Below are positions 34,717 through 47,176 of a DNA stretch of 64,000 nucleotides, one piece after another. The stretch covers positions 171,501-235,500 of the forward strand of contig JANFAH010000039.1 in assembly GCA_024663395.1 (NCBI GenBank), written 5' to 3'. The notes beneath the pieces were generated by a model that saw only the letters and a list, made by a program, of their open reading frames with translations, was not told the origin of the DNA and did not search any database. How positions within the stretch are numbered: position 1 is the stretch's first letter; every line of letters begins with the position of its first letter. Made by a program: the position numbers and the translations under genes. This stretch comes from Pisolithus tinctorius (Eukaryota > Basidiomycota > Agaricomycetes > Boletales > Pisolithaceae).

Positions 34717-35055
34717 TGTCACACACCAAAGGTGTTGTGGACATGGTTACAGCTGACTCTGCATAACTTGTCAACAAGTTGAGCACCATGCCATGGAGAT
34801 GAAGACTAAAGCCCTCATGTGTAGAAAGACTGCTGGACATGAGCATCATCCTTTGCACAAGAACAAGTTGTCAGTGCTAAAGAGAAAAGAGGAAGTGAGT
34901 TAAGTGCACATCAAAAGTTTTTAGTGCCTGTGTATGGCATTCCAGCTTTCATCATATCTCCACCATTTCCAAAGATATTGACTCCATGCTCACACTCACT
35001 TAAAGTGCTCAGCCATGTGATTCTGCCTTCCAGTTTTGGAAAGGATCCTCACACT
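34717..35055 (-). mobile_element. Inverted fragment of repeat family Y (3' end)
   Basis: Begins TGTCACACACCAAAGGTGTTG, the reverse complement of the Y 3' end. It follows that end through the 'caaagatattgactcca' and 'aaggatcctcac' words to about 35055, where similarity stops. Confidence 0.75.
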
Positions 35056-35703
35056 GTTATGCTTGACTGAAGTCAAGGCATAGGGAGAGCTCAAATGCAG
35101 TCTATTGGTTTCTACTGAGCAACAGCTGCAGTAACCTTCATAAATGATGAAGGATTTGGTCAATGCCAGTAAGAGTGGTCCTGGTAAAGGACACTGAGGG
35201 TGAAGTTCTGAGGACAACTGCATGTGATTGAGCAGCTCAAGTCTGGGTCTCCAGGACTTGAGCCAACAGGCTAAATACTACAAAGAAACAGACCATGAGG
35301 CATCTGCATGTAATGAGGTAACTATGCTATTGGTTGAACAATAATGACACATGTCCTAAGCATGTAGCAAGCTAGTAATGCTAGTGGGGGAAACATGTCG
35401 CAAAAAAGTAAAGTGCCATGACAATCCCGGCGGCTTGTCATGTGACTGAGATGCCTGGTTCAATGGCATAACAATAGCAATGTAATGATATTTTATCTTG
35501 TCTTATCATATCAATGCCATAACAATACTCCATTCGGTATTTGGATGTGCACCTTAAGCCCAACGAATCATTGCAAGTGCATGTGACGTGATGATTATCG
35601 ATTTTCTGATCTAACTCATCAATTACATATTACATATTATTATTATCATAGGGTCGTTTCGGGTCTGACCCAAATCGCTTTTGCCCGTTGCCCTCCGTCC
35701 ACC
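35056..35703. other. Left flank of the Plavaka block
   Basis: No gene. From about 35455 there are the words 'ggcataacaatagcaatgta' and 'aatgccataacaatactcc', which resemble words downstream at 45640-45800 and may be subterminal repeats. CpG frequency rises from about 35640. Confidence 0.35.
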
Positions 35704-38700
35704 ATGCCCCCACATCGAACTTACCAGCGGTCAAAAGAGTCGTCCACTAAGCAACCTTGCAAGCACTGCAGGAATCTCTATCTACCACAAGGGATCAAAA
35801 AGCACGAGACCAGTTGTGTGAAGGAGCACGTGAACCGCAAAGAACGAGACAAACACAATAAGGCATACATACGAGATGTCCATCGAAGTAAGTCAATATC
35901 TTTCCCCCCTCCCATCTGTCCATTAATTTACAATGGTGGTTTACTAGCCGAAATTGCTAAGGAAGCAATCGCAGCTACGTCCTCGTTGTTAGTGCACCCT
36001 GGCGTCACCGGGTCTTCGGGCTCTGCAGCGGCTGTAATACCAGCGCCACTCAGGCAGCTGTCAGCGGGCCCTTCACAATCAATTCCTGGTACGTAGACCA
36101 CTCTGGTGTCGCTCTCGATGCTTACACGTTGCGGCACAGGATCACCAACTGGTTTCGCTCTCAATGAAGATGACGCGTTGATGGGTATGGTGAGTCCTCG
36201 TGGTAGGAATACACCGGACTCAGGTAAGTTCAGAACGTTTGTCTCTTTAACTGGAATTCAACTAATCTCCTGCAAGTGGCAGGTCACTCAGTCAACTCCG
36301 CTGTGCTGGATGTCCGAAACGACCATCGTCCCGAATTCAAGACTGAATTTCATCCCCGTAGCAAGCGCCCAACGCTTTTCCAATCTGCCGAAGAGTTTGG
36401 CCAGCAAAACCTCAAATGCATGGCCCCGGACCGTGAGCCCTGGCGCCCTTTTGCTTCGGAGGGCGATTACGTTTTTGCTACTGTCGCCGTGGAAGCCGGG
36501 CTTAGTTCAACTCAGGTTGATTCCCTTCTCAAGTTGATTCATTGTATACGGCAAGGAACAGCAAGCGTCACACTGCGTAATGATGCTGGGCTTCGCACTG
36601 CTTTGGATAGAGCGGTGGCACAACTAACACCAGTAAGTTGTTTATTTCCAGTGCGCTTTTGACAAGTGGCTCACTTCCCAACCGCTCGTCAGTTCTCGAA
36701 GTTTGAAATTGCTGCGCCCTATAAAGGCAGTGACGTGACGTTCCCCATCCACATCCGCCCTCTGTGGGACTGGGCCCTCGATTTATTGCAAAATCCTTCT
36801 CTTGCACCGCACTTCGTCTGGGATGCTGAACGGGTATTCAAACTTGATGGTGAGACGTATGAACGCTTCTACACCGAACCTTGGACGGGCGATCGTTGGT
36901 GGGATATTCAAGTGCGTTGTAATTAATATTATTTCATACCGTTGTACTGTGTAAATTCACTGTCTTTCTTCCTGTTACGCAAATGAAGTCACGGTTACCC
37001 ACGCATGCGGAGAATGCTGTCCCTTTTGCATTTATTCTTTACGCTGACAAGACACGGCTGTCATCTCATGGTACTGTCAAGGGTTACCCCGTGGTAGCGC
37101 GTTGTGCCAACCTCCCAGTTCACATTCGCAATGGTGAGCGATACGGTGGTGGCTGTGTGGTAGGCTGGCTTCCGATTGTGAGTACGATATCTCTTTGCTT
37201 TAGAGTAATAAATTGATCGAACGGGTTTTTGCAGGTTCCCGAGCTTGCGAGTGAGGAGAGAAAGACCGGCTATGTAAATTTCAAGCGTGTCGTCTGGCAC
37301 GAAGCCTTCTATAAGCTCCTTGAGAAAGTTGCGGAGCTCTCAAAGGTTGGCTACCTGCATGAATGCTACGACAACATTCGCCGGTGGCTCTTTCCAGTTA
37401 TTCTTATCTTGTCAGCTGACTACGAAGAACTGTAAGCACTAATTTGTCTGCAAATCGATTGTACTTATGAAACCCAGTCTTTTTAGCTGTGTGATGACGC
37501 TTATACGAGGCACGAAATGCAAATTCCCATGCCCATTTTGCCTAGTCCCTTTGGAGGAGCTTTGGGACTTATCGAAGACGTACGAAATGCGCACAACCAA
37601 GCAACATCAAGAAGCGCTGGCGTTATATGAGCAGAAGAAGTCAGCCGGCGAGAAGAAACTGAAATCTCTTGGGTTACGTCCCGTCAAGGTAGGACTTCAA
37701 CATGCATTACGAATCTATGTATATGACTGACAGAATGTATGATAGAACGTTTTTTGGTCGGTAGAACACTCAGAGCCTGAACAGGCTGCAAGCTTCGAGC
37801 CACTTCACTCCCTGCACGGCGGCTTGGGAGGCAAGCACATGCACGAGGAGCTCAAGATTGTCGTCAATGAACTTGGCCGTGATTTTGAGACATGTTTAGA
37901 AGAACGGTAAGACAATTCAATTAGGCTGCGGGACTGGCTGACTATCACACAGAGTTTCTGCCTTTCCCCGTTGGCGAGGCCTCGCACATTTCGATACCGT
38001 GATCCACATCACATTTTCTGACGGAAACAAAATGCGAGATCTCACCAGGGTAATCTAATTAGGATGCGTGTTTAAACGTGGCTAACGATCACTCTGGAAT
38101 AGCAATGTTTCTACGCTGCCCTCGACATTTTGACGTCCACAACATCTCAAGTTGGGTACCAGTTGCTGCGTATGATTTGCAGCTACCTACAACTTGAAAC
38201 TCTCATCGGGCTTGACGTACACACTGAGGCGACCCTCGGTATGATCGAAGACGAACTTCTCGTTTTCAGGGGCGAACTCAAGGTATTCCGCTCCTTTGAT
38301 TGTCCATTATCATACAATGATTTTTGAAAATAGGCGTACCGATCCCGCGTTCGCCGTTTGCATGATACAGGCCTCAAGGACAACTGGAACTTTCCCAAGG
38401 CGCACCTCTGGAAGCACGTTACCCGCGACATTCGGAGCAAAGGCGCCGTTCGTAATTACAGTGCTCGGCCGAATGAGAAGATGCACGGTCCGCTCAAAGA
38501 TGCGTACCAGGATCGTTCTAACGGAAAGGATGTTGCGGGGCAGGTGCGTATTAAGTCCTTACTTAGAGACGTTGTCTCACAATGCTTCATTTAGATTCTC
38601 CGTATTGACCACCATCGATTTGCGATCAAACTCATTCAAGCACGCATTGATGCAGAAAATGAACGCGTTACTCATTTTACCGACAACGAGGACAACGACG

Positions 38701-39579
38701 AGCCATTTGAAGGAAACACCAGGCTCGGTGCACCCCAGCAACCTAGCACACTTTCTGGTGTCGAGAACACTCACCGGGATGATCGGGTGTTTGAGGGATT
38801 CCGTCGGAGGCTAGAAATTTTCCTCAACGCTTGCCTCCCCACCTATGGGTATCCCCTCAACGCGTGGATACGATTACAAGGAACAGACACAGTATGTCCT
38901 ACTTCCTCGTCTGTATACAGACTTATCCCCTGGCATTTCCCTCAAAGGTCTGGGAGTATCGGTATTTGAAGGTTAACTACGCTTCAGTGGTGGACTGGAA
39001 GGTCGCCGTGAACCACATCAGATGTAGTCCAAGCTTCCATGGTCGGCCACGATACGATTGCGCTCTCATTCAACTTTCGGAGACCAAGACTGCCTTCGTT
39101 CGACTTATATTTATGTTCACTTGTAAAATCGCGGCATTCGAGGACGTTTTTCAGTTTGCACTCGTTCAGCCACTCACGGCTGGAACTGGAGTGCGCAGGT
39201 TGGACCAAGATTTCCGACTTACCCGAGTCAAAGCCGTATCCCGTGCAGCATCGATATTCATTCCCGTAAAGTCAATCATTCGGGGCGCATTGCTTTACCC
39301 GGATCCGAGCCACCATGGCGAGTTTTTAGTTGTTGAGCATACTGATGGTGACATGTTCCTTCGCATGAAGAGATGGACTCAGACTCGGCGCCGAGCGCCA
39401 GAAGCAGCCGAACAGGATTCAAGTTCTGACTCTGACCAAATGTCAGCCGAAACTCAAAGCAATACTTCGGGTAGGTGATCCCCGTTGTTGTGTATTACTT
39501 CATTCAAACTGATCTTGATTCTATACCGGTAGGGTCAGAACAATCAGACCCGGATGTTGGAGGGCCAGCGTCAGAATGA
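35704..39579 (+). CDS. Plavaka transposase (CACTA/CMC-like superfamily), apparently intact
   Basis: ATG at 35704. About fourteen exons join in frame at consensus introns. Exon 1 (35704-35887) has a zinc-finger-like CKHCRNLYLPQGIKKHETSC. Exon 2 is 35948-36088, and a following exon ends ...RNTPDSG. Family words follow in order: CMAPDREPWRPFAS, FEIAAPYKG, RPLWDWALDLLQNP, APHFVWDAER, EPWTGDRWWDIQ, PFAFILYADKTRLSS, KGYPVVARCANLPVHIR, GCVVGWLPI, VWHEAFYKLL, CVMTLIRGTKCKFPCPFCLV, LHSLHGGLGGKHMHEELK, RNYSARPNEKMHGPLKDAYQ, and VVEHTDGDMFLRMK. These are hallmarks of basidiomycete Plavaka transposases. The last intron leads to ...SEQSDPDVGGPASE and a stop at 39577-39579. I see no internal stop or frameshift, and CpG is abundant, unlike the decayed neighbours. 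Confidence 0.9.
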
Positions 39580-39945
39580 ATGCGATTGGTTTGTGATATG
39601 CGATTCTTTGTACACCGTGCTATTACATCTTATCGCATCGTGATACTACTGTTATTACTGGTATGGCTGTCAGGGAGTGACCGCATGGCATTGCAGTGAC
39701 GAAACACCCATTGAAATGATTCCTGAAGACGTGCTGCACGTTGCTGGTGTCGCGAGTAAGCGTTACTTGTCGTCGTCTCACTGACATGCGTTTTACATCA
39801 CCCAACAGCTCTCTTCTCGGAGTCAGGGTGGACTTGAAGGCTTTTAAGGAGGCCTGCGACGTAAAACAGACCCAGGCTGAGTAGTGGCACTTTTGTCCTC
39901 TTGTCAATTTTGGCTCAAATCGTCATCAAGTTCTCTTTTGTAGGC
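39580..39945. other. Spacer between the two Plavaka-element genes
   Basis: About 370 bp with no supported gene. 'ttcttttgtag' just before 39944 may be the acceptor of a 5' leader intron of the next gene. Confidence 0.4.
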
Positions 39946-41727
39946 ATGCCTGAGGACTTTACAGATGCACTTCGTAACGTTGATTCGGACTCTTCTGGCG
40001 CCGACTCACACTCGGACCACTCTGATGACAACGAGACTTCTGACCTTGAAGAGCTTCGGGAATGGCGGAGAATCATGCGCGAACCACCTCCGGATGCTAG
40101 TGCTCCCCAGCTACGCAGTGTACGTCCCTTTCCTTCATCATTCTTTCAGTCTCGACACAGTTATCGCTTACACTATGGTAACAGGCACTCGGTGCCACTC
40201 AGCTGGCGTACTCGAAGCTTCACGTTCAGATGAAGCAGCTACGAATCGATTATAACAGTCTACTCTCCACCCTCCCGCAGAGCCACAAGAAAGCTGTAGA
40301 GAACAACCCGAACACTGTATTGGACAACAACATCATCGCCCAGGCAAAAAAGTATTGCTTCTTCTATCATTTCTGGGTCCCTAAAGATGTTTTCCCACTC
40401 GTCACTCCGCCGCCTGGATACGATCTGACTGACCCTGCCCGCTGGAGTACGCCTGAATCAAAAATCGCGGGCTTCAAAGCGGAACTCTACTTCATGCTAC
40501 CCAGTAACCTCAAGGTCCGTGCGACAACGTACGGTAACTTTGGCCGTGTGGTAGGTTGACATTCCCAATCCATAATTCGAAGGCTGGCGTTGATCACCTT
40601 TTAGTTTTCAAACGCAGTTGGGGCCGAGAGGCCCAACATCCTCAAGCCTGTTAAGGATAACGCGCAGCAACTCTTTGCACACTTGGAACTTAGTGCCGAC
40701 TTATTCGCAAATGAGAATTCAAGAGCTCTGCGTGGGTCAAACGAGGCTGTGAGAGTACTGCTGAAGATGCACCCCGGGAACGTCGACGCTCGCTATACCC
40801 CTCTCTCACCAATCCTCTTTCCCAAACCAGACGCTCCGGTGGCTAGGGATTTATTCAAAACCCCACTCCTGGTTAATGTAAGTTTTTTTCACTACTTACG
40901 ACTATACATACGCTGATTACTTCTATAAGATCATTCGAGTCATGGTTTTTGGCAAGGGAGTCCTCACTGGCAAGCGAAGGGGTGGTCCACAGGGACGAGG
41001 TCAGAAGTTGGTGATATCCGGCCCTTCGGCTGGCCTGATCGCCATCGCTGCTACCTTTGTAAGTCTTGTGTCACCTTTTTCTTCTGGTCTGCATATTCTG
41101 ACAAACGTTTAACAGGCGCGGTACTTATTATCGAGTGACCGCAAGCTTACAACCATTGGTGAAGAAAGTGGATTCAGATATCAGGACGACTTCGAGTATT
41201 TCATCGAGCTATTGAGTCACCCATCAAAACGAGAGTGGTCATTGGAAGTGATGGAGTTTTTCAATCAGGGCGTATGGAATGCCTCGAGTAACGCCTCCGC
41301 TAATGCGGCATTGGGCTCGTCCAACGACACCTCGGTAGCTTCCACATGGGAGTCCGACATCTTGGCGCAGTTGGATGGCCCCCGGCAGCCAACACCTCCC
41401 CCCGACCTACACTTCGACGGACCCAACTCTACCTCTATTTCACGTCACATGCCAGAAGCAACCTATGGACGTGCCGCAGACTCGGTCGTTATTTCTCAGG
41501 CAAACTCGGTCTCCTCGGCACTTTCAGTTGACGTATCAAATCTTTCACTCGGCGGCAGTCATACATCTGCTCTACCATCCGTATCTAGTCGTGGAAGGGA
41601 GTTACCTGTCAGAAGAAGTCATTCTGGCTCGAGGATGGCTGAAGTTTCAGCGGCTGCACCAGTGAATACCCGGGAACCGCCTGCAAAGGAACGTCGTGTC
41701 ACCCGGCGCAAGGGAAAGGGTAAGTAG
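39946..41727 (+). CDS. Plavaka-element partner protein of unknown function
   Basis: ATG at 39946 (MPEDFTDALRNVDSDSSG). Acidic N-terminus, then exons with ALGATQLAYSKLHVQMKQL, KKYCFFYHFWVPKDVFPLV, FSNAVGAERPNILKP, LFANENSRALRGSNEAVRVL, MVFGKGVLTGKRRGGPQGRG and RYLLSSDRKLTTIGEESGF, and a Ser/Thr-rich basic tail (RRVTRRKGKGK). Introns fit GT-AG. The gene follows the Plavaka transposase in the same direction, and I believe the same partner recurs in other Plavaka elements; its role is unknown. It may end at the TAG at 41725-41727, or GTAAGT there may be a donor to a short last exon ending at 41859. No lesion is seen. Confidence 0.65.
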
Positions 41728-42291
41728 TTATATTGTCATTGTCAGTCGAGTCTCGGGCTGTTTAGCTACTTCATGTGCCGTATGCGCTACTGTCATAACC
41801 GCTCTTTAAATACAGTGGATCTTTTCTTTGTTTCCCGTGACCTGACTCGACGATTCTAAGCCAATAAATAGGTTCAGGGAACGTCTGACAAGTTTGAATG
41901 GCACTGTCTCCCTCTCGTTGCAACTCCCCTCGCCGAAGAAATGTCGCCCTGGGTCAAAATTTGTGAGTGAAATTCTTGATGCCGTACCTATCCCCGGTGT
42001 TCGCACCTGTCGTCTGCGTCTTCATATGCTAAACCTCATGTGTCGGACATCATCCGACCACCCTTGATCCCCCGAGGTAGCTGTGGCCCCCATCCGAGCT
42101 CGCCTTCCTCAGTCTGGCCGGTTCTACACAACCAACAAGGGAGTATCTGCTAATGACCTGAGACACATCACTCACACTGTGCTTTACAGCCTGCTGCGTC
42201 TTGCCATTCAACTGTTTTTCATGCCCTTACTCTGCGCACTCATTTTGTTGTCCAGCCACATCATCAGTCCCGTCATACAGTCGTCGTTACC

Positions 42292-43360
42292 ATGACAGAC
42301 AACGCCTCTCATAGACTTGGCCTCCGCGTCGATGGGAAGTACAGGCTCAGTAAGAAGATAGTCTCGGGCACATTCGGTAGGCAGAGTCATTATGTGCTCG
42401 AATGTATGCCTACCCTTACCACTCCCCAGGTGACATCTACCTCGGAATCGACATCACCTCCAGCGAAGAAGTGGCCATTAAGCTCGAGCCTGTCAAAGCA
42501 AAGCACCCTTAGTTGGAATACCCAAAGTTTACAAGACTCTGGCCGGAGGTGTCGGCGTTTCATTTGCCAGGTGGTGCGGCACAGAGTGTGACTACAACGC
42601 GATGGTCTTGGACTTGCTCGGTCCGTCCCTCGAGGACCTCTTCAACTTTTGCAGCCGCAAGTTTAGCCTAAGACCGTGCTGCTGCTGGCTGACCAGTTGG
42701 TTCGTAAACACATTTTGATCTTCTCCCATCTAATTTACATCTCAAGATCTCTCGTACCGAGCATATTCATTCTCATAATTTCATCCATCGCGACATCAAG
42801 CCCGACGACTCCTTGATGGGGATCGGGAAACGAGGCAACCAAGTCAACATTATTGACTTTGGTCTTGCAAAGAAGTACCGTGACCCAAAGACTCATCTGC
42901 ACATCCCGTATAGGGAGAACGAGAACCTCACAGGGACCATTCGTTATACCTCGATCAACACTCACTTAGTCGCTGAACAGGCCCGCCATGATGACTTGGA
43001 GTCCTTGCTTACGTGCTCATGTATTTCCTCTGTGGCGCACTTCCCTGGCAGGGCCTCAAGGCTGCCACCAAGAAGCAGAAGTACGATTGTATCATGGAGC
43101 AGGAGATGAGTACCCCCACGGACTTGCTGTGCCGTGGCTTCCCTAACGAATTTGGCATATTCCTCAATTACACTCGAGCACTGTGGTTCGACGACAAGCC
43201 TGACTACTCCTACCTTCGCAAGCTCTTCCGTGACCTCTTCGTTCGCGAGGGCTTCCAGTATGACTACGTCTTCGACTGGAGCGTTCAGCGCGGTGCTCCC
43301 GAGGACGCTAGCACCGGCACGAGTCAGAAGGCGAGCGCTGGCAGAAGAAAAGTGGACTAA
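42292..43360 (+). pseudogene. Casein kinase 1 pseudogene
   Basis: A CK1-family serine/threonine kinase copy with introns still present, so it is not a processed cDNA copy. The start MTDNASHRLGLRVDGKYRL is followed by an intron, then [68 protein letters not shown] text, and [18 protein letters not shown] to [14 protein letters not shown]. Lesions: a TAG where Gln is expected after ...KAKHP, a 1-base loss in ...FSL|KTVLLL, and another at ...DLESL|YVLMYF. The catalytic-loop Asn is changed (KPDN to KPDD). The kinase cannot be functional as read. It lies inside the CpG-rich Plavaka block. Confidence 0.85.
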
Positions 43361-46033
43361 GAGGAAGAAGACCACCGTGCCAGTGACAGGATGTAGGTGC
43401 CGCACCCGGTTTGGCTCTCTGAATCGTTGCTAGGCTTCGTTCGCAGACCCATCAGCTGCAAGCCGATGCTGCTGGCACTGTAGGCCAACAACGTGGAGCA
43501 ACTCGTGGAAGGGAAGGTGATATTTGGTGAAGGGTATGTTCATACTTTTTGATTTGCGCGGGGCACGCCCTGGGTGCGACCGAGATTGGGGTCGGAGGGA
43601 AGTGGTAAGGTTACTCGGTCGCGATTGGTCAAAGTTTGCAGTGGGGATGGCGGACCTGGTGGGTCGTTCTGCGGTGGAATTGGGGTTACTGTAGGGCACC
43701 TCCCACCCTTGCGGCTGGCCCGATGCGTTACTCGTTCTCTGTGATGGTTCAGCGCCTCAAGTCTTGTCGAACCTACAGTTCCGTTCGATGTCCGCTATCG
43801 ATTCGTCCGTTCCACAGTACAACGGGATCGCCATTGCATCCAAATTGATCATTTTGTATAGCACCGACGCTCTTTTCTTTCAAGCTACCCTGATCTCCCT
43901 CTGGGGAATGACAAGGATGGCTGTCTATTCCATTCTCGCTTTGCCAGACTTATCCCCTTCAGCGCCGTCCTCATACAACATATACTACTATATTTGCTTC
44001 TTCATGTCCCTTCCATGACCGTATACGCTCTTTTTCGTTCACCCCTGTTTTCCATCGTGTGGTTTATTTTTTCATGCATTTGTTGTCCTTCTGTCTCCTC
44101 CCCTCACTGGGATAGTCTTTCTGGTGGAGGCGAGTAGGCGGAAGAGGGTGCCGAGTCGAGGTAGCGGTGGGAGATACGATTAGTTTTATGAAAGAACGAA
44201 CTCATGTTTTGATACGCCCTACTCACGACTTAGTAGTGTGGTAGAACATTGCATACATACAGTCTAGCAGACTTGAAACTCCAATCCAGGATTCTGATTA
44301 TCATTGAGTGTCATGTCAATATCCGGATGAGGATTACCATTTTTGGATAATTATGCCTTGAAGTTATAATGCGTGTGGCGTCGGGACTTGAATATGTTTC
44401 CCTTCAACCACCACTACAGTCGTTACATGTCGATGTCCGATCTCGCACCCAATGCGACAGTTGCCATTCAATGCAGCGCCGTTGTCTTCGACGATAAAGA
44501 CAGGTGAGTGATCAATGAATGTGCTCACTATCCCCACAAACCATCTGATTCCAGGACAAGCATTGTAGTTGACTGACGTATCGTATCGATTCTATATGGT
44601 GCTGACCTATGTCACCCCACGCCGCCAACTTACTAACTGTCTTGTCGACAGTTGGGATTCCTGCGTTCTGCGAGCGGCTTTATCACTCGTCGATGTACAT
44701 TTAGGCATCACATCTGTAGGTCGTCCTTGGCTCAGACTTGTCTCTTCCTTCTGACCGTCGCCGGCCATGCGGCATGCTCCAGACTCGTTGCTGTCCCATT
44801 CACGATCGTCCGGGTGCCTCTGACTCACCATTCCCTTCCCCCCAACTGCCAGCCATACGATGTGCACCCGGACTCGTTGCTGTCCCCTTCCCCCCGCCTA
44901 TAATCACCCTGGACCTCTGTCACTATTCCTTCCTCCCAGTTCACGACCATGCAACATTTTCACGGACTCGTTATCTGCTTCCCTGACTGCTGACTATGCC
45001 ACATGCCCCTGCAGTCGTTCCTGTCCTCTCTTCCCGTGGTTCCTCACCGTGCAGCATACCCTCTGTATTCGCTATCCCTTCCTTCCGGCTGCTAATCATG
45101 CTGCACGCCTGGACTTGCTGTACCCTTCCCTCTGACTGCCGACAATGCAGTTACCTTGGCGTTTCCTCGTTTCCCTCTTCTCTGTCCAATGGCATCGGTA
45201 CATGGACCTATCCTAGCAGCGCTCCCACCGTCATTTCGCACTGTACAGAACACCTCGCATCTTTGCTATGAATCGAATCCCTTTCTCCCTGATTGCCGTC
45301 CTACCCTGGGCCGGGCAGCCCGGTGCCGCCACCTTACCCTACCCAGTTCCCTTGGGACGCATTCGGTAATGTATTATGAAACATCATCCATTATCTGATC
45401 TAATCCAGACTTGGATACATCAGATCAGGTTGAGCGGCAGATATCTACGAAACTGCATAACTAATTTACCACTCGTAGTAGAATAGTAGTACGGACGAGG
45501 TCATAGCGACAAATTTGAAAGGCGCTACAATAAAAATACTATTGCAATATGGATTGTGATGTTGCAGTGAAGATAATAGCATTAGACTGATGATAGGGGT
45601 GTTGCAATCAATTCCGCACCATTGACGTGCTTGGCAATGGCTTACAATAGCATTGTAATCGTCTGGCCATTGTCAGGCACTCCAATCAGCAGTCAATGAC
45701 TAACAATAGCATTCCAATCACGTGTTCCCGGCTCGCGGCAACTGGCCATTGGCAGGCATTCCAATCGGCAACCCCCGGATTATGATGCCATGCCAATGAA
45801 AACTTTACCCATTGGCAGGGCACTAACATACATCATTCATTGTAATTACATACAGTCACGTGTAATGGCCGTAATTTTTTTCCGACACAGAGAGCCATTG
45901 GATCAGAGGGAAGATGGCTCTAAAAGGAAAGATAGTCCAATGGATCATGCACAAGGTATTCATACAGCAAAAGAAGAAAACGGGTAAAATGTAACATTAC
46001 CCCCCATCCAAGCATTGAAGTCCCTGACTTCAA
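43361..46033. other. CpG-rich block without a confident gene
   Basis: 44755-45300 is a degenerate tandem region built around 'gactcgttgctgtccc' and 'gccatgcggcatgctcc'-like text, pyrimidine-rich on the plus strand. 45640-45800 contains repeated 'ggccattggcaggcattccaatc' and 'acaatagcattgtaatc' words. A possible two-exon small frame (44394-44576, MFPFNHHYSRYMSMSD..., ending IVVD) has a good donor and acceptor but no recognised family. Confidence 0.4.
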
Positions 46034-46951
46034 CTACTCTCCATACAGTTCTCCAGTCATGTTGCTAATGGCAGAGTTGTCAAAGTCAAAGTTATTGTCA
46101 TATAGGTCATCATCCTCTCTCCCAATGAGGGTACAATTATCTACCAACCCGGGGGTGGTGATTCTTTCTTGTAATGGGCAGCAAGGGCATATAGATGGGC
46201 ATTGGGCTTGAGTATGCCCAGGATGAGTGGTGTGACAGAGGGGACATTCATAGAGTCCACAATTTACATGGATGTGCCCAAGGTGGCAACAGACATAACA
46301 TGTTTGATGATAACATGGGTTGGATGGGGTGAGAGGGCAGTCAGCCTCAGCAGGTGCATTCAGCACAGGAGATGGTGGTAGTTCAGCAAGGGTCTTGACA
46401 ATATTAAGGGTGTAGTCAAGTTCAGCTCTAGAGACACCAAAGGCAGTCTCTGGATTGATGACAGATGGTGAAGACAGGCCATGAGACTCACATGGTTGGG
46501 GGTTAGGGCCTGATAAGCAGCAGGTACAGGGTCTATCAGCTCTTCAGAGAGAGCAGGAGGACTGGGAGGACAATGGTGATGATGCCAGAGGGGAGGATGA
46601 CATGGAAGAGACTGGGGGAGAGGTTGCAGTTGAGGGTCTTTGAGACCCAGGGGGAGGGGGAGGGATCAATGTAGGGTACTGATGGACATTGTAAATGAGG
46701 TTGGCACCTCCAAGGATGTCAAAAAGTCTCAAGAGTAGGGGAACCTGTTCATGAGCGATCTCGTTCAAAATGGTTTGTGCAGGGGATAGGAGAGGGTTTT
46801 GTCAGTTCACATATCAAGACAGTTCCTCAAGCTGAAGGGCTTGGATGGTGGTGTGATATACCAGGTCTAGGGGAGAGTTCTCATTGACCTCATGGTAGAC
46901 AGTGCCAACAACAGCAGGATCAGTGATGAAGAGGCAGTAAGAAGTGATCAT
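46034..46951 (-). pseudogene. Zinc-knuckle protein of a transposable element, broken by two TGA codons
   Basis: One frame of 306 codons from the ATG at 46951 (MITSYCLFITDPAVVG) to the stop at 46034. It is interrupted only by TGA codons after ...LSRYVN (about 46800) and after ...SSCSL (46544), both at positions where Arg fits. The middle is Pro/Ser-rich. The C-terminus has a CX2CX4HX4C knuckle (CYVCCHLGHIHVNC), then CPLCHTTHPGHTQAQC, and an acidic tail. Such proteins recur in Agaricomycete genomes near gypsy elements. I infer nucleic-acid binding, for example a Gag-like role. It lies downstream of the integrase remnant on the same strand. Confidence 0.6.
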
Positions 46952-47176
46952 CTGATTGCTAGCAGGTTGTCATTGATGACAGGTGAAAGGGGTGTGACAA
47001 TGAGAGGGTTCTTGAGGGTAGGTGTAACAATGAGGGGGCATTTTGAAAGTGATGCTTCTGATGGTATGAGTAGAGCATTGAGTGGGTGGTTTTTGAGGGG
47101 GGAAGTCTTTAGGAAAGCATTTCTTATATGTGGAGAGCATATCATCTGCATGTTCAAGGTGTGCTTCCTTTTACCA

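Noticed and set aside
43430..43848. Short frames downstream of the CK1 pseudogene as extra kinase exons
   Set aside because: No kinase text or splice-consistent continuation was found.
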